DNA of 64,000 bases from positions 1 to 64,000 of the forward strand of contig JAFSIR010000002.1 of assembly GCA_017439715.1 (NCBI GenBank). The letters are read 5' to 3'. The position numbers were made by a program, and so were the translations under genes. Positions 17,603 to 29,555 of this stretch are shown here, piece after piece (the stretch's first letter is position 1; each line of letters starts with the position of its first letter). The stretch is from Clostridia bacterium. GTDB lineage: Bacteria > Bacillota > Clostridia > Christensenellales > QAND01. Under the pieces are notes generated by a model that saw only the letters and a list, made by a program, of their open reading frames with translations, was not told where the DNA came from and ran no database searches.

Positions 17603-18675
17603 ACCCGTTCAATGGCCCCTTTCTCTACGCGGTAAGTGGCACAGCCGTTCAAATAGCCGGGCACTTCGCCGGCCGTTGTGATCAGCGCCTGGCCGCCGAT
17701 GCGGTCTATCAGGCCGCGGCGGCGCGCCTGGTCGAGCTCGCTGAACACATCGTCCAGCAGCAGCACGGGCCACAGGCCGCTTTCGGCCTTCATGGCTTCC
17801 GCGGCCGCCAGTTTTAAGGAGAGCGCCGCCGTGCGCTGCTGCCCCTGAGAGGCAAACAGGCGCGCGTCCAGCCCGGCAACGGACAGAACAAGATCGTCTC
17901 TGTGCGGGCCCACAAGGGTGGTGCAGCGGCGGTAATCGTCTGTTCTGCTGCGCTGGAGCGCATCCAGCAGCGCGCGGGTAATATCGCCCTGCGCCTGCAG
18001 ACCGCGGTAATGCAAACTCAGCGGCTCACCGTTTGCAATATCGGCATGGATCACACAGGCAAGGTCGTTCAAAGCCGATAAAAAGCTGCGGCGGTGCTCC
18101 ACCACACGGGCGCCGGAAACGGCCAGCGTTTGATCAAACGCGTCCAGCAGCTGATCGCTATGGGCCGTGCGCTCGCGCCTGAGCAGGGCGTTGCGCTGCA
18201 TCAGGGCGGCGTTATACTGCGAAAGGGCCAGATAATAGCCCGGGCGAAGCTGGCAAAGGGAAGAATCCAAAAACCGGCGGCGCAGGCCGGGCCCGCCTTT
18301 AACCATCATCAGATCGTCCGGCGAGAAAAACACGCACTGCACGTGCCCCATCAGCTCGCTCATGCGGCGGATGGGCAGCCCGGAAACGAGGATGCGTTTG
18401 CGCTCGTTGCTTTTTAAAAGCACTTCGATCTGCCGCGGCCCGTCATTGCGCATCACATCCACCCGGGCAAACGCGGCGGCTGTGCCGCGGCGCACCAGCT
18501 CAGCATCGGAGCGGGTTTTATGGCTGCGGCCGAGGCAGCAAAGATAGATGGATTCGAGAACGTTGGTTTTGCCCTGCGCATTGGCGCCGCAGAGCACATT
18601 GATGCCGCGTTCAAGCGGCAGCGAAAGCTGCACATAATTGCGATAATCCTTAAGCTCGATGCGCTCGATCCGCAC
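17599..18675 (-). CDS. recF: DNA replication and repair protein RecF
   Basis: RecF binds single-strand gaps in duplex DNA and, with RecO and RecR, helps load RecA. The 358-residue protein has the SMC-like ABC ATPase order: Walker A GANAQGKTN, the signature segment SQGQQRTAALSLKLA and Walker B VLLLDDVFSELD. I start it at GTG 18675, nine bases after GGAGGG. It is normally between dnaN and gyrB on the same strand; here it lies between them but on the opposite strand, with its own divergent promoter, and carries a HAD gene downstream. Confidence 0.95.
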   Translation of the reverse strand: MRIERIELKDYRNYVQLSLPLERGINVLCGANAQGKTNVLESIYLCCLGRSHKTRSDAELVRRGTAAAFARVDVMRNDGPRQIEVLLKSNERKRILVSGLPIRRMSELMGHVQCVFFSPDDLMMVKGGPGLRRRFLDSSLCQLRPGYYLALSQYNAALMQRNALLRRERTAHSDQLLDAFDQTLAVSGARVVEHRRSFLSALNDLACVIHADIANGEPLSLHYRGLQAQGDITRALLDALQRSRTDDYRRCTTLVGPHRDDLVLSVAGLDARLFASQGQQRTAALSLKLAAAEAMKAESGLWPVLLLDDVFSELDQARRRGLIDRIGGQALITTAGEVPGYLNGCATYRVEKGAIERV

Positions 18676-18787
18676 GGGACAACGCCCTCCTTTCCCGAAC
18701 AAAAATCCAAGTAAAGTATACCATGTTACGCGCATTCCTGCACCCCGAAATAACACAGAAAAACAGGCGTTTGAACCTGCCTCAGCC

Positions 18788-18816
18788 TTGTGAAAAACGG
18801 GGTTTTGGTGTATAAT
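18788..18816 (+). promoter_or_regulatory. Promoter of the remB-gyrB operon
   Basis: TTGTGA (18788-18793) and a perfect TATAAT (18811-18816) are 17 bases apart. A divergent -10-like TATACT for recF lies on the other strand at 18715-18720. Confidence 0.6.
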
Positions 18817-18852
18817 ATATTCAGCAAAAAAGGCCCGAAAGGAGGCATGCCG

Positions 18853-21101
<2,249 letters not shown>

Positions 21102-21120
21102 TGGCAGGAGGATAACCAAA

Positions 21121-21447
21121 ATGAAACGCAAATTTGATTTTAAAGAGTTTTCTATCAGGATGTCGACCGCAATGGGCGGCTTTTTCGGCACAAACAGCGC
21201 GCTTAAAGGCAACCCGCTGATGCTGGTTATTGCAGCGGTGATCCTGTTTTTCTCCATCCGTTCGCTGGGCAAGGATAATAAACCGGCTGAAAAGAGTAAA
21301 CAGCCGAAGAAAAACACCCGCGCCATTGAGCGGGAGTTTACCGAAGCGGTGGAAAAACGCAATCAGGCTATGAGCGATGATCCGATGGCCATGTCGGCTG
21401 ACGCGCTTGTACGCGAGCAGGAAGCCCGCAAACGCAAAAAGAAATGA
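21121..21447 (+). CDS. Small single-pass membrane protein of unknown function
   Basis: The 108-residue protein has one hydrophobic segment (about residues 33-46, PLMLVIAAVILFFS) between a short basic N-terminus and a long, highly charged, Lys/Glu-rich tail ending in KRKKK. I recognise no family. AGGAGG lies ten bases before ATG 21121. It sits between gyrB and gyrA on the same strand, so it is expressed with gyrase. The tail looks cytoplasmic and helical. Confidence 0.7.
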   Translation: MKRKFDFKEFSIRMSTAMGGFFGTNSALKGNPLMLVIAAVILFFSIRSLGKDNKPAEKSKQPKKNTRAIEREFTEAVEKRNQAMSDDPMAMSADALVREQEARKRKKK

Positions 21448-21496
21448 CAGCGCGTCCGCGCGTTTTATATGGGCGGCAATAGAAAGGTGAACAATT

Positions 21497-24004
21497 TTGG
21501 AAGATAAAACGACGATGAACGTTGGGCATGTTCGCCCCATCGTTCTCGAAGATGAAATGCGCACCAGCTTTATTTCGTATGCGATGGCGGTTATCATCAA
21601 CCGCGCGCTGCCCGATGTTCGGGACGGGCTGAAGCCGGTGCATCGGCGCATCCTGTACAGCATGCAGGAGCAGGGGCTGACCATGGACAAGCCCTTCCGT
21701 AAAAGTGCAACGGTGGTCGGCCATGTGATGGGCAACTATCACCCGCATGGCGACTCCGCCATTTATGATGCCATGGTGCGCCTGGCGCAGGATTTTTCCA
21801 CGCGGTATCCGCTGGTGCAGGGCCACGGCAACTTTGGCAATGTTGACGGTGACGGCGCGGCCGCCATGCGTTACACCGAAGCGCGTATGAGCCGCCTGTG
21901 TGCGGAAATGCTGCGCGATCTTGACAAAGAAACGGTGGACATGGTGCCCAACTATGACGAGCGGATGATGCAGCCTTCCGTGCTGCCCGCGCAGTTCCCC
22001 AACCTGCTGGTAAACGGCAGCGGCGGGATCGCCGTTGGCATGGCAACCAACATTCCGCCCCATAATATGACCGAGGTGTGCAACGCCTGCATTGCGCTGA
22101 TCGATGATCCGGATGCAACGGCGGAAAAACTGATGCAGCACATCAAAGGGCCCGATTTCCCCACCGGCGGCCAGGTGATGGGGTACAGCGGCATTCGCCA
22201 GGCGTATATGACCGGGCGCGGCCGCATCACGGTGCGCGCCAAAACCGAAATTGAAAGCACCAAGCGGAATGACCGCATCATCGTAACGGAAATCCCTTAT
22301 CAGGTGAACAAGGCAATGCTCGTTAAACGCATTGCAGATCTTGTGCATGATAAAGTGATCGAAGGCATTTCCGACCTGCGCGATGAGAGCGACCGCGAAG
22401 GCATGCGCATTGTGATTGAGCTTAGGCGCGATGCGAACGCAAACGTGGTGCTCAACCATTTGTTCAAGCATACCCAGATGCAGGATACCTTTGGCGCCAT
22501 TATGCTTGCGCTGGTGGATGGGCAGCCCCGCGTGCTCTCGCTCAAACAAATGCTGCATTATTATATTGAGCACCGCAAAGAAGTTGTGGTGCGGCGCACG
22601 AAATTCGAGCTGGAACGGGCGTTGGCCCGGGCCCATATTCTGGAAGGCTTGCTGCGCGCGCTGGACGTGATCGATGAAGTGATTCACACCATCCGCTCCT
22701 CCGAAGGCGATGCGGATGCCAAAGCGAACCTGATGGAACGCTTTGGTTTCAGCGACAAACAGGCGCAGGCTATTTTGGATATGCGGCTGCGCCGGCTGAC
22801 CAACTTGGAAGCAGCGCGATTGGAAGACGAGCTTGCCCAGCTGCGCGAGAAGATTGCGTATTACAACAAGGTGCTGGGCGACGAGGGCATGGTGATGGCC
22901 ATCATCAAAGATGAGCTGTCCGAGATCCGCGACAAGTTTGGCGATGAACGCCGCACGGAGATACTGCCTGTGGAAGGCGAGGTTGATGTGGAAGACCTGA
23001 TCGACCCCGAAGAGATGTGCGTAACGCTGACCCATGCCGGTTATGTTAAGCGCACGTCCGCCGCAGCATACAGAACGCAGAACCGCGGCGGCCGCGGCAT
23101 CACGGGCCTTAGCATGCGCGATGAAGACTTTGTTGAAAAAGTGTTCTTCACAAACACGCACACCCCGCTGATGTTCTTTACCGATCGGGGCCGCGTGTTC
23201 CGCCTCAAGTGCTATGAGCTGCCCCAGGGCGGCCGCACGGCCAGAGGCATGGCGGTGGTGAACCTGCTGCGCCTGCAGCCGAACGAGAAAGTGAACACAG
23301 TGTTCCCCTGCGAGGGCGAGATGGAAAACCGCTTCCTTGTGATGGCCACCAAGCACGGGCTGATCAAGAAAACGCCGATGAGCGAGTTTGAAAACATCCG
23401 CCAGAGCGGCCTGATCGCGCTGAACCTGCGCGAGGATGATGCGCTTTGCTCCGTTTTGGTAACGGATGGAAGTGATGATCTTGTGGTGGGCACGAGAAAC
23501 GGGCTGAGCATTCGCTTCAGCGAAAACGATATCCGCCCCATGGGCCGCACAGCGGCCGGCGTTCGCTCTATCCTGCTGGGCGCGGGCGATGAAGTGGTGG
23601 ATGTGCAGAAGATAGACGCGGCGTATGTGCTCACCATTAGCGAAAATGGGTTTGGCAAACGCACGCCGGTGGAAGATTATCCGCGCCAATCCCGCGGCGG
23701 CAAGGGCGTGAAAACCCTGCAGATCACCGAAAAAACGGGCCAGATCGCCGGGTTTAAGGTGATCACCGGTGAGGAAGACATTGTGATGATCGATCAAAAC
23801 GGCGTGATGATCCGCTTCAGAAGCGAGCAGGCCTCTGTGATCGGCCGTGCCACGCAGGGCGTGCGCCTGATGCGGCTGGATGAAGGCAGCCGTGTTGCGT
23901 CGGTCGAAGTGGTTGAACACGAAGAGATCGAGGAAGATGCAGTGTTTGACGGGCAAACAGAGCAGGCGCCGGAAGAAACAGCAGTGCAAACAGAAGAACA
24001 ATAA
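21497..24004 (+). CDS. gyrA: DNA gyrase subunit A
   Basis: GyrA carries the DNA-cleaving tyrosine. The 835-residue protein shows [30 protein letters not shown], the quinolone-region [20 protein letters not shown] and the catalytic Tyr in MRYTEARMS. The C-terminal beta-pinwheel contains the GyrA-box-like stretch [10 protein letters not shown] that wraps DNA, which separates it from ParC, and an acidic tail rich in Glu. It begins at TTG 21497 with GAAAGGTG upstream. A long perfect-stem terminator follows at 24011. Confidence 0.97.
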   Translation: MEDKTTMNVGHVRPIVLEDEMRTSFISYAMAVIINRALPDVRDGLKPVHRRILYSMQEQGLTMDKPFRKSATVVGHVMGNYHPHGDSAIYDAMVRLAQDFSTRYPLVQGHGNFGNVDGDGAAAMRYTEARMSRLCAEMLRDLDKETVDMVPNYDERMMQPSVLPAQFPNLLVNGSGGIAVGMATNIPPHNMTEVCNACIALIDDPDATAEKLMQHIKGPDFPTGGQVMGYSGIRQAYMTGRGRITVRAKTEIESTKRNDRIIVTEIPYQVNKAMLVKRIADLVHDKVIEGISDLRDESDREGMRIVIELRRDANANVVLNHLFKHTQMQDTFGAIMLALVDGQPRVLSLKQMLHYYIEHRKEVVVRRTKFELERALARAHILEGLLRALDVIDEVIHTIRSSEGDADAKANLMERFGFSDKQAQAILDMRLRRLTNLEAARLEDELAQLREKIAYYNKVLGDEGMVMAIIKDELSEIRDKFGDERRTEILPVEGEVDVEDLIDPEEMCVTLTHAGYVKRTSAAAYRTQNRGGRGITGLSMRDEDFVEKVFFTNTHTPLMFFTDRGRVFRLKCYELPQGGRTARGMAVVNLLRLQPNEKVNTVFPCEGEMENRFLVMATKHGLIKKTPMSEFENIRQSGLIALNLREDDALCSVLVTDGSDDLVVGTRNGLSIRFSENDIRPMGRTAAGVRSILLGAGDEVVDVQKIDAAYVLTISENGFGKRTPVEDYPRQSRGGKGVKTLQITEKTGQIAGFKVITGEEDIVMIDQNGVMIRFRSEQASVIGRATQGVRLMRLDEGSRVASVEVVEHEEIEEDAVFDGQTEQAPEETAVQTEEQ

Positions 24005-24010
24005 GGCCGA

Positions 24011-24046
24011 TGGAGACGCTTGACTAAGGCAGGCGTCTCCATTTTT
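24011..24046 (+). terminator. Intrinsic terminator after gyrA
   Basis: TGGAGACGC and GCGTCTCCA form a nine-base stem followed by ATTTTT. It closes the remB-gyrB-gyrA unit. Confidence 0.85.
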
Positions 24047-24153
24047 GCGCAAAGAAGCAAAAAAACACGCCGGTATTTGTCAAATATGTGTGAAATTGCG
24101 GTTGTTATTATGTTATAATAAAATGCGATATTTTGCAGAGGAGCAGAATGTAG

Positions 24154-25773
24154 ATGACGATCTATAACGTGTTTTCGCTACTGGGAGGTTTGGGTGTCCT
24201 GCTTTACGGTATGCGCATGATGAGCGAGGGGCTTGAAAAAGCGGCCGGCGAAAAACTGCGTAAATTGATGGGCATTTTAACGACAAACCGGTTTATGGGC
24301 ATGATCGTGGGCATGATCGTTGCGGCGATTGTGCAATCCTCCGGGGCCACAGTCATGATCGTGGGATTTGTAAACGCCGGTTTGATGACGCTTTCTCAGG
24401 CGGTGGGCGTGATCATGGGCACGAATATCGGCACAGCGCTGTTAACCCAGGTAATGGTGCTGGATATCGATGCCATCACACCGCTGTTTATCCTGGCCGG
24501 TGTGGTTCTGATGATGGTCTATAAAACCTCGTCCAAACAGATGATCGGCCAGATCCTGGCCGGGTTCGGTATTCTGTTCCTGGGCATGTCGCTGATGAGT
24601 GATGCGATGAACCCGCTGCGCTCCATGCCGGAGTTCCACGCGCTGATGACCAAGTTCTCCAACCCCGTGCTGGGCGTTCTGGTGGGCACGATTTTCACGG
24701 GCGTGATCCAGTCTTCCGCTGCCTCGGTCGCCATTCTGCAGACCCTGGCCGGCCAGGGGCTGATCTCGCTTTCCGGCGCGGTATATCTGGTGCTTGGCTT
24801 TAACATCGGCACCACGTCCAGTGCGGCGATCAGCTGCATCGGCTCTCCGCGGCCGGGCTGCCGCGCGGCGATCATGCATACGTCGATCAAAACGGTGGGC
24901 GCAATCCTTTTCGTGCTGATGCTGCAGGTGCTGCCGCTGGTGGAATGGCTGGAAGCCATCACGCCCAACAGCGTAAGCTGGCAAATATCGAACGCGCATC
25001 TGGCGTTCAACTTGATCAACACGGTGCTGCTGTTCCCGTTTGCGAACCTGTTTGTTAAACTGGCGTACAAGATCTTGCCGGAGCAGGCAAGCGAAAAGAA
25101 AAACGAGCTGCAGCTTCAGTATATCAACGACAATATTCTGACCCGCCCGTCTTTTGCGGTGGAAAGCGTGCGCCATGAAGTGATCCGCATGGGCAAGCTG
25201 GCGTATGATAATGTAGACAAGGCGGCCAGAATGGTCAAAGAACAGAAAGCAGAAATGATACAGGAGATAAACGCACAGGAAGAAACCATCAACTTCCTGA
25301 ACACGGGCATCACTGGCTTCCTCGTTAAGCTTTCGCAGAGCGAGCTGGCTGAGCATGAAGCGCTCAAAGCGGTGGATATGATCCATATCGTTTCTGATAT
25401 TGAACGCATGGGCGACCATGCCATTGATATTCTTGAACTGGGCAATGGGCTGGCAAGGCTGGAACAGAACCTGTCCGATCTGGGCCTGGAAGAGTTTGAT
25501 GATATCACGGCAGATGTGCTGGAAGTGATGCAGCTTTGCCTGGATGCCATGAACACGAATGAGCCGGCCACACCGGAAGCGGTTCGCAGCAAATCGGTTG
25601 AGATTGGTGAAAAGGCGGAACGCTACCGCGCCAACCATATCGATCGGATGCGCATGCAGATCTGCGACCCCGAGATCGGCACGATGTTCACCGACATTAT
25701 GATCAACTATGAGCAGATCTGTGACCATGCGGATAACATTGCCAGGCTGCTGCTGATCAACTCTTTATGCTAA
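24154..25773 (+). CDS. Na+/phosphate cotransporter family protein with PhoU-like domain
   Basis: The 539-residue protein has an N-terminal membrane domain with two inverted repeats carrying the family QSS motifs (AAIVQSSGATVMIVGF and GVIQSSAASVAILQT), eight or so membrane segments up to about residue 305, and a C-terminal helical PhoU-like domain. It belongs to the NptA/YjbB group that moves phosphate with sodium across the cytoplasmic membrane; the PhoU part may sense phosphate state. The next gene starts 11 bases downstream and is probably co-transcribed. Confidence 0.9.
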   Translation: MTIYNVFSLLGGLGVLLYGMRMMSEGLEKAAGEKLRKLMGILTTNRFMGMIVGMIVAAIVQSSGATVMIVGFVNAGLMTLSQAVGVIMGTNIGTALLTQVMVLDIDAITPLFILAGVVLMMVYKTSSKQMIGQILAGFGILFLGMSLMSDAMNPLRSMPEFHALMTKFSNPVLGVLVGTIFTGVIQSSAASVAILQTLAGQGLISLSGAVYLVLGFNIGTTSSAAISCIGSPRPGCRAAIMHTSIKTVGAILFVLMLQVLPLVEWLEAITPNSVSWQISNAHLAFNLINTVLLFPFANLFVKLAYKILPEQASEKKNELQLQYINDNILTRPSFAVESVRHEVIRMGKLAYDNVDKAARMVKEQKAEMIQEINAQEETINFLNTGITGFLVKLSQSELAEHEALKAVDMIHIVSDIERMGDHAIDILELGNGLARLEQNLSDLGLEEFDDITADVLEVMQLCLDAMNTNEPATPEAVRSKSVEIGEKAERYRANHIDRMRMQICDPEIGTMFTDIMINYEQICDHADNIARLLLINSLC

Positions 25774-25784
25774 GGAGGAAAACT

Positions 25785-26063
25785 ATGAAAGCAACTATTC
25801 AACTGATCGGATATGTGTCCCATTTTACAAATGGCGTAAAAAGCATTGATGTGGAACTGCCGGGCGAAACGGCCTGCATGGGCGATCTGCTTGTCGAAGC
25901 GGGCAAAACGCTGGGCGAGGAGTTTATGCGCGAAGCGCTGGATCTTCAGAACCGCGCGATCAAGCTGTGTGCCATGTACAAGGGCAACATCATCGGCTAT
26001 GAAACGCCCATCCCCGATGGGGCAACGGCGCAGCTCACCTTTATGATGGACGGCGGCTGCTGA
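25785..26063 (+). CDS. ThiS/MoaD-like beta-grasp protein ending in Gly-Gly-Cys
   Basis: The 92-residue protein looks like a ubiquitin-fold sulfur carrier: an N-terminal strand, DVELPGETACMGDLL, a helix, AMYKGNIIGYETPIPDGATAQLTFM, and a final DGGC. ThiS and MoaD end in a free Gly-Gly that is adenylated; here one cysteine follows. AAGGAGG before ATG 25785 supports the start. It lies right after the phosphate transporter and before a terminator, with no thi or moa genes nearby. Function is unknown; it may be a carrier, a carrier precursor needing trimming, or only a fold relative. Confidence 0.65.
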   Translation: MKATIQLIGYVSHFTNGVKSIDVELPGETACMGDLLVEAGKTLGEEFMREALDLQNRAIKLCAMYKGNIIGYETPIPDGATAQLTFMMDGGC

Positions 26064-26071
26064 GAAAAAAC

Positions 26072-26105
26072 AAAAAACGGCGTGGCATTTCCACGCCGTT
26101 TTTTA
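26072..26105. terminator. Bidirectional terminator between the beta-grasp gene and uppP
   Basis: AAAAAACGGCGTGG pairs perfectly with CCACGCCGTTTTTT around a four-base loop. Confidence 0.9.
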
Positions 26106-26113
26106 TATTGCGT

Positions 26114-26911
26114 TTAAAACATGGCAGGGAACAGGAACCCGGTAAACTGGCACACAAGCACCGCCGCGCCCAGCACCGCCACATAAATGGCAAACCCATA
26201 CAGCGGCTTGTTGGAGATCAGCTTCAGCATAAAGCGGATGGCCAAATAGCCGGACACCGCCGCGGCCAGCGCCCCGAACAGCAGCGGCCACAAATTGGCG
26301 CTTTGGCTGCCGATGGTGATCAGGTCTTTAAACTTGAACACCAGCGAGCCGAGGATGGCGGGGATGGACATCAAAAACGAAAACCGCGCACAAAGCGACC
26401 GGTCCAGCCCGCGGAACAGGCCGCCCACAATGGTGGACCCGCTGCGCGACACGCCCGGCAAAATGGCGATCGCCTGCATCATGCCCATCACGCCTGCGTC
26501 AGTCGCTGTCATTTTGGAAAATTTGCGCCCGGCGCGGCGGCTGCCGAGCTTTTCGGCCAGGGTGAGCAGCACGCCCGTGAAAATGAAGCCAAGCCCAAGG
26601 AAACGGCCGCCAAAGGTGGACTCAATAAAATCATCAAACAGCAGCGTTAGAACCACGGCCGGGATAGTGGCAACCACCAGATACCGCATCCCCCTGCCAA
26701 ACGGATGGTGCAGCAGCGATTTAATGTCTTTCCACAAAACGATGAATACGGCGATCAGCGTTGCAAGATGCACCACAATCTCAAACAAAAGCGGTTCGCT
26801 GGAAACGCCCAAAAGTGTGCGCGTGATCAGCAGATGGCCGGAACTGGAAACGGGCAAAAATTCGGTCACGCCCTGCACAAGGCCGAGCAGGATACTTTGC
26901 AAAATCGACAT
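26114..26911 (-). CDS. uppP: Undecaprenyl-diphosphatase (BacA/UppP type)
   Basis: This membrane enzyme dephosphorylates undecaprenyl pyrophosphate so that the lipid carrier of peptidoglycan and other polymers is recycled; it also gives bacitracin tolerance. The 265-residue protein has the two family motifs, EFLPVSSSGH (17-26) and PGVSRSGST, and about eight membrane segments. It is transcribed alone from the minus strand, divergent from ychF. Several surface-polymer genes in the window would depend on the same carrier. Confidence 0.95.
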   Translation of the reverse strand: MSILQSILLGLVQGVTEFLPVSSSGHLLITRTLLGVSSEPLLFEIVVHLATLIAVFIVLWKDIKSLLHHPFGRGMRYLVVATIPAVVLTLLFDDFIESTFGGRFLGLGFIFTGVLLTLAEKLGSRRAGRKFSKMTATDAGVMGMMQAIAILPGVSRSGSTIVGGLFRGLDRSLCARFSFLMSIPAILGSLVFKFKDLITIGSQSANLWPLLFGALAAAVSGYLAIRFMLKLISNKPLYGFAIYVAVLGAAVLVCQFTGFLFPAMF

Positions 26912-27049
26912 GGGTAAACGTCACCTCTTCGGTGCATTATACCAACAATCACCCAAAAAGTATACCAAAGGACAACAGCGGCGAGGCAGAGAAGCGTTTT
27001 TCGGGCCACCAAACCCGCACACAGAATGCTAAACAATGGCGTAGAGCAC

Positions 27050-27078
27050 TTGAGAGAAAGCGGATTGTGCGGTAATAT
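27050..27078 (+). promoter_or_regulatory. Promoter of ychF
   Basis: TTGAGA (27050-27055) and TAATAT (27073-27078) have the optimal 17-base spacing. A GC-rich hairpin (CCGGCCG and CGGCCGG, 27089-27107) falls at the predicted 5' end of the transcript. Confidence 0.6.
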
Positions 27079-27140
27079 ATAAGATGCGCCGGCCGAACTG
27101 CGGCCGGAGACGGAACTGCAATAAAGGAGAATGAAGATAT

Positions 27141-28238
27141 ATGAAACTTGGTATCGCCGGGCTTCCCAATGTAGGAAAATCCACGCTGTTCAATGCGCTG
27201 ACGCATGCCGGTGCGCAGGCAGCAAACTATCCGTTCTGCACCATTGACCCGAACGTGGGCATCGTGCCGGTGCCGGATGAGCGGTTGGCAGCGCTAGAAA
27301 AGATGTATGACCCCGCCAAAGTGACCCCGGCCACCATCGAGTTTGTGGATATTGCAGGCCTGGTGCGCGGGGCGAGCAAGGGCGAAGGCCTGGGCAACCG
27401 CTTTTTGGCGCATATCCGCGAGGTGGACGCCGTTGTGCAGGTGCTGCGTTGCTTTGAGGATGACAATGTAACGCATGTTGACGGCGGGGTGGACCCGCTG
27501 CGCGACAAGGAAACGGTGGAACTGGAGTTTGTGCTGGCTGACCTTGAAATGATGGAGCGGCGGATCGATCGGCTGCGCAAGTCTGCCAAGGGCGGCGACA
27601 AGCAGGTGATGACCGAGCTGGAGCTGTGCGAGCGGATCGCCGCACATCTGGGCGAAGGGAAAAGCGCGCGGGGCTGCGAAATGAGCGAGGATGAACGGGC
27701 GCTGGCGCAAACATTCACGCTGCTGACCATGAAGCCGATGATCTATGCCTGCAACGTGGCGGAAGAAGACCTGGCCGATGGCGGCGAAAGCAATGCCCTG
27801 GTGGCCGCTGTGCGTGAGATGGCAAAAGCGGAAGGCGCACAGGCGCTGGTTGTGTCTGCCAAGGTGGAAGAGGAACTGGCGGCGCTGGACGAAGAAGAGC
27901 GGGCCGATTTTCTGGAAGCGCTGGGGCTTAAAGAAGCGGGGTTGGAGCGGCTGGTATCGGCAAGTTATGACCTTTTGGGCCTGATCAGCTATCTTACCGC
28001 CGGGCCCAAGGAAGTGCGCGCCTGGACGATCGAAAAAGGAACGCGGGCCCCGCAGGCGGCGGGCAAGATCCATTCCGATTTTGAGCGCGGGTTTATCCGC
28101 GCTGAAGTGGTGGCGTATGACGATTTGATGGCCTGCGGCAGCTACAACGCTGCCCGCGAAAAAGGCCTGGTGCGCAGCGAAGGCAAGGAATATGTGATGA
28201 AAGACGGAGACGTGGTGCTCTTCCGTTTCAATGTGTGA
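27141..28238 (+). CDS. ychF: Redox-regulated ribosome-associated ATPase YchF (Obg family)
   Basis: YchF is a universally conserved P-loop protein of the Obg group that binds ATP better than GTP and associates with ribosomes; it is linked to oxidative stress responses. The 365-residue protein has G1 as GLPNVGKST, FVDIAGLVRGASKGEGLGN in the G3 region, and NVAEED in place of the usual guanine-specifying NKxD, consistent with ATP use. The TGS domain is at the C-terminus with the family ending. It stands alone between its own promoter and a terminator. Confidence 0.97.
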   Translation: MKLGIAGLPNVGKSTLFNALTHAGAQAANYPFCTIDPNVGIVPVPDERLAALEKMYDPAKVTPATIEFVDIAGLVRGASKGEGLGNRFLAHIREVDAVVQVLRCFEDDNVTHVDGGVDPLRDKETVELEFVLADLEMMERRIDRLRKSAKGGDKQVMTELELCERIAAHLGEGKSARGCEMSEDERALAQTFTLLTMKPMIYACNVAEEDLADGGESNALVAAVREMAKAEGAQALVVSAKVEEELAALDEEERADFLEALGLKEAGLERLVSASYDLLGLISYLTAGPKEVRAWTIEKGTRAPQAAGKIHSDFERGFIRAEVVAYDDLMACGSYNAAREKGLVRSEGKEYVMKDGDVVLFRFNV

Positions 28239-28246
28239 GAAAAAGA

Positions 28247-28284
28247 AAAAGCGTTGGAAACAAGTTGTTTCCAACGCTTTTTTG
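28247..28284. terminator. Bidirectional terminator between ychF and the metY-type gene
   Basis: AAAAAGCGTTGGAAAC and GTTTCCAACGCTTTTTT make a 16-base stem with T tracts on both strands. Confidence 0.9.
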
Positions 28285-28289
28285 TTTTG

Positions 28290-29555
28290 TTACGCTTGCG
28301 AAAGCGCCTGTTCAAGATCGGCAAGGATATCGCTGATATGCTCGAGGCCAACGGACAGGCGGATCATGCCGGGGTGGATGCCCGCTGCGGCCAGCTGCTC
28401 ATCAGTGAGCTGCCGATGCGTTGAGCTGGCAGGATGCAGCACACAGGTGCGGATGTCTGCCACATGTACCTGCAGGGTGGCCAGCTTCACGCTGTCAATA
28501 AACCGAACGGCCGCATCGCGCCCGCCGCGAATGGCGAACGAAACCACGCCGCTGCAGCCGCCGGGCAGGTATTTCTGCGCCAGCTCGTGTGATGGATCAC
28601 CCGGCAGGGTGGGGTAATTCACCTGCTCAACTTTGGGATGGCGGCTCAAATATTCCGCCGCGGCCTGGGCGTTGGCGCAATGGCGCTCCATGCGCAAGGG
28701 CAGTGTTTCCAGCCCAAGGTTTAAAAGGAAGGCCGTTGTTGCCTGCGGATACGCGCCGATATCGCGCATCATCTGCACGCGTGCTTTGGTGATAAACGCT
28801 TTTTCGCCAAAATCAGTTACATAACGAACACCGTGATAGCTTTTGTCAGGCTCCGTCATTTCGGGGAAAAGGCCTCCGGTCCAGTCAAATCGGCCGCTGT
28901 CCACGATCACGCCGCCAACCGTGGCAGCATGCCCATCCATATATTTTGTGGTGGAATGCGTCACAATATCTGCGCCATATTCAAACGGGCGGCACAGAAT
29001 GGGCGTGGCAAACGTGTTGTCAACCAACAGCGGCACGCCGAAGCTGTGGGCGATGGCCGCCATTTTTTCAATGTCAAACACGGTGATTGCCGGGTTGGCA
29101 ATCGTTTCGCCGATCACAAGGCGGGTGTTCGGCCTAAACGCGCGGCGGATCACGGCTTCTTCATCGGCAGAGTTGATAAACGTTGTTTCAATGCCAAGGC
29201 GCGCAAGGGTAACGGCCAAAAGGTTGGTGGTGCCGCCGTATACCGCGCCGCTGGACACGATATGGTCGCCCGCTTTTAAGATCGTTAGAATCGCGATCAG
29301 GTTGGCTGCCTGGCCGGACGTGGTGCACAGCGCGCCCACACCGCCGCACAGCGCGGCGATCTTATCCTCAACCGCGGCCACCGTTGGGTTAGAGATGCGG
29401 GAATACATGTGCCCGTCCACCGTAAGGTCAAACAAGCCCTGCACGTGCTCCGTTGAATCGTAGGCATAGGTCGTGCTTTGATAAATGGGCAGAACGCGGG
29501 GCTCTCCGTTACCGGGCGTATACCCGGCATGCAGACATTTGGTTTCAATGTTCAT
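28290..29555 (-). CDS. O-acetylhomoserine aminocarboxypropyltransferase (sulfhydrylase)
   Basis: The 421-residue enzyme belongs to the gamma family of PLP enzymes in methionine and cysteine metabolism. It has SRISNPT, TSGQAANLIAI and the cofactor lysine in HSTTKYMDGH near residue 210. Length and HAGY-start match the MetY group, which makes homocysteine from O-acetylhomoserine and sulfide, rather than cystathionine gamma-synthase. A metA predicted to make O-acetylhomoserine lies at 39871. The start ATG overlaps the acyltransferase stop by four bases. Confidence 0.85.
   Translation of the reverse strand: MNIETKCLHAGYTPGNGEPRVLPIYQSTTYAYDSTEHVQGLFDLTVDGHMYSRISNPTVAAVEDKIAALCGGVGALCTTSGQAANLIAILTILKAGDHIVSSGAVYGGTTNLLAVTLARLGIETTFINSADEEAVIRRAFRPNTRLVIGETIANPAITVFDIEKMAAIAHSFGVPLLVDNTFATPILCRPFEYGADIVTHSTTKYMDGHAATVGGVIVDSGRFDWTGGLFPEMTEPDKSYHGVRYVTDFGEKAFITKARVQMMRDIGAYPQATTAFLLNLGLETLPLRMERHCANAQAAAEYLSRHPKVEQVNYPTLPGDPSHELAQKYLPGGCSGVVSFAIRGGRDAAVRFIDSVKLATLQVHVADIRTCVLHPASSTHRQLTDEQLAAAGIHPGMIRLSVGLEHISDILADLEQALSQA

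Noticed and set aside
8946-18852. Recent horizontally acquired island
   Set aside because: I see no integrase, transposase, tRNA edge, direct repeats or clear change in base composition; housekeeping-type genes fill the block.
21368-24052. An 894-codon frame antisense to gyrA
   Set aside because: It is long only because the GC-rich codon pattern of gyrA leaves few stops in this phase; the sequence is His-rich shadow coding without domains. Similar shadows lie opposite malic enzyme/larA, MBOAT, CorC and glnA.
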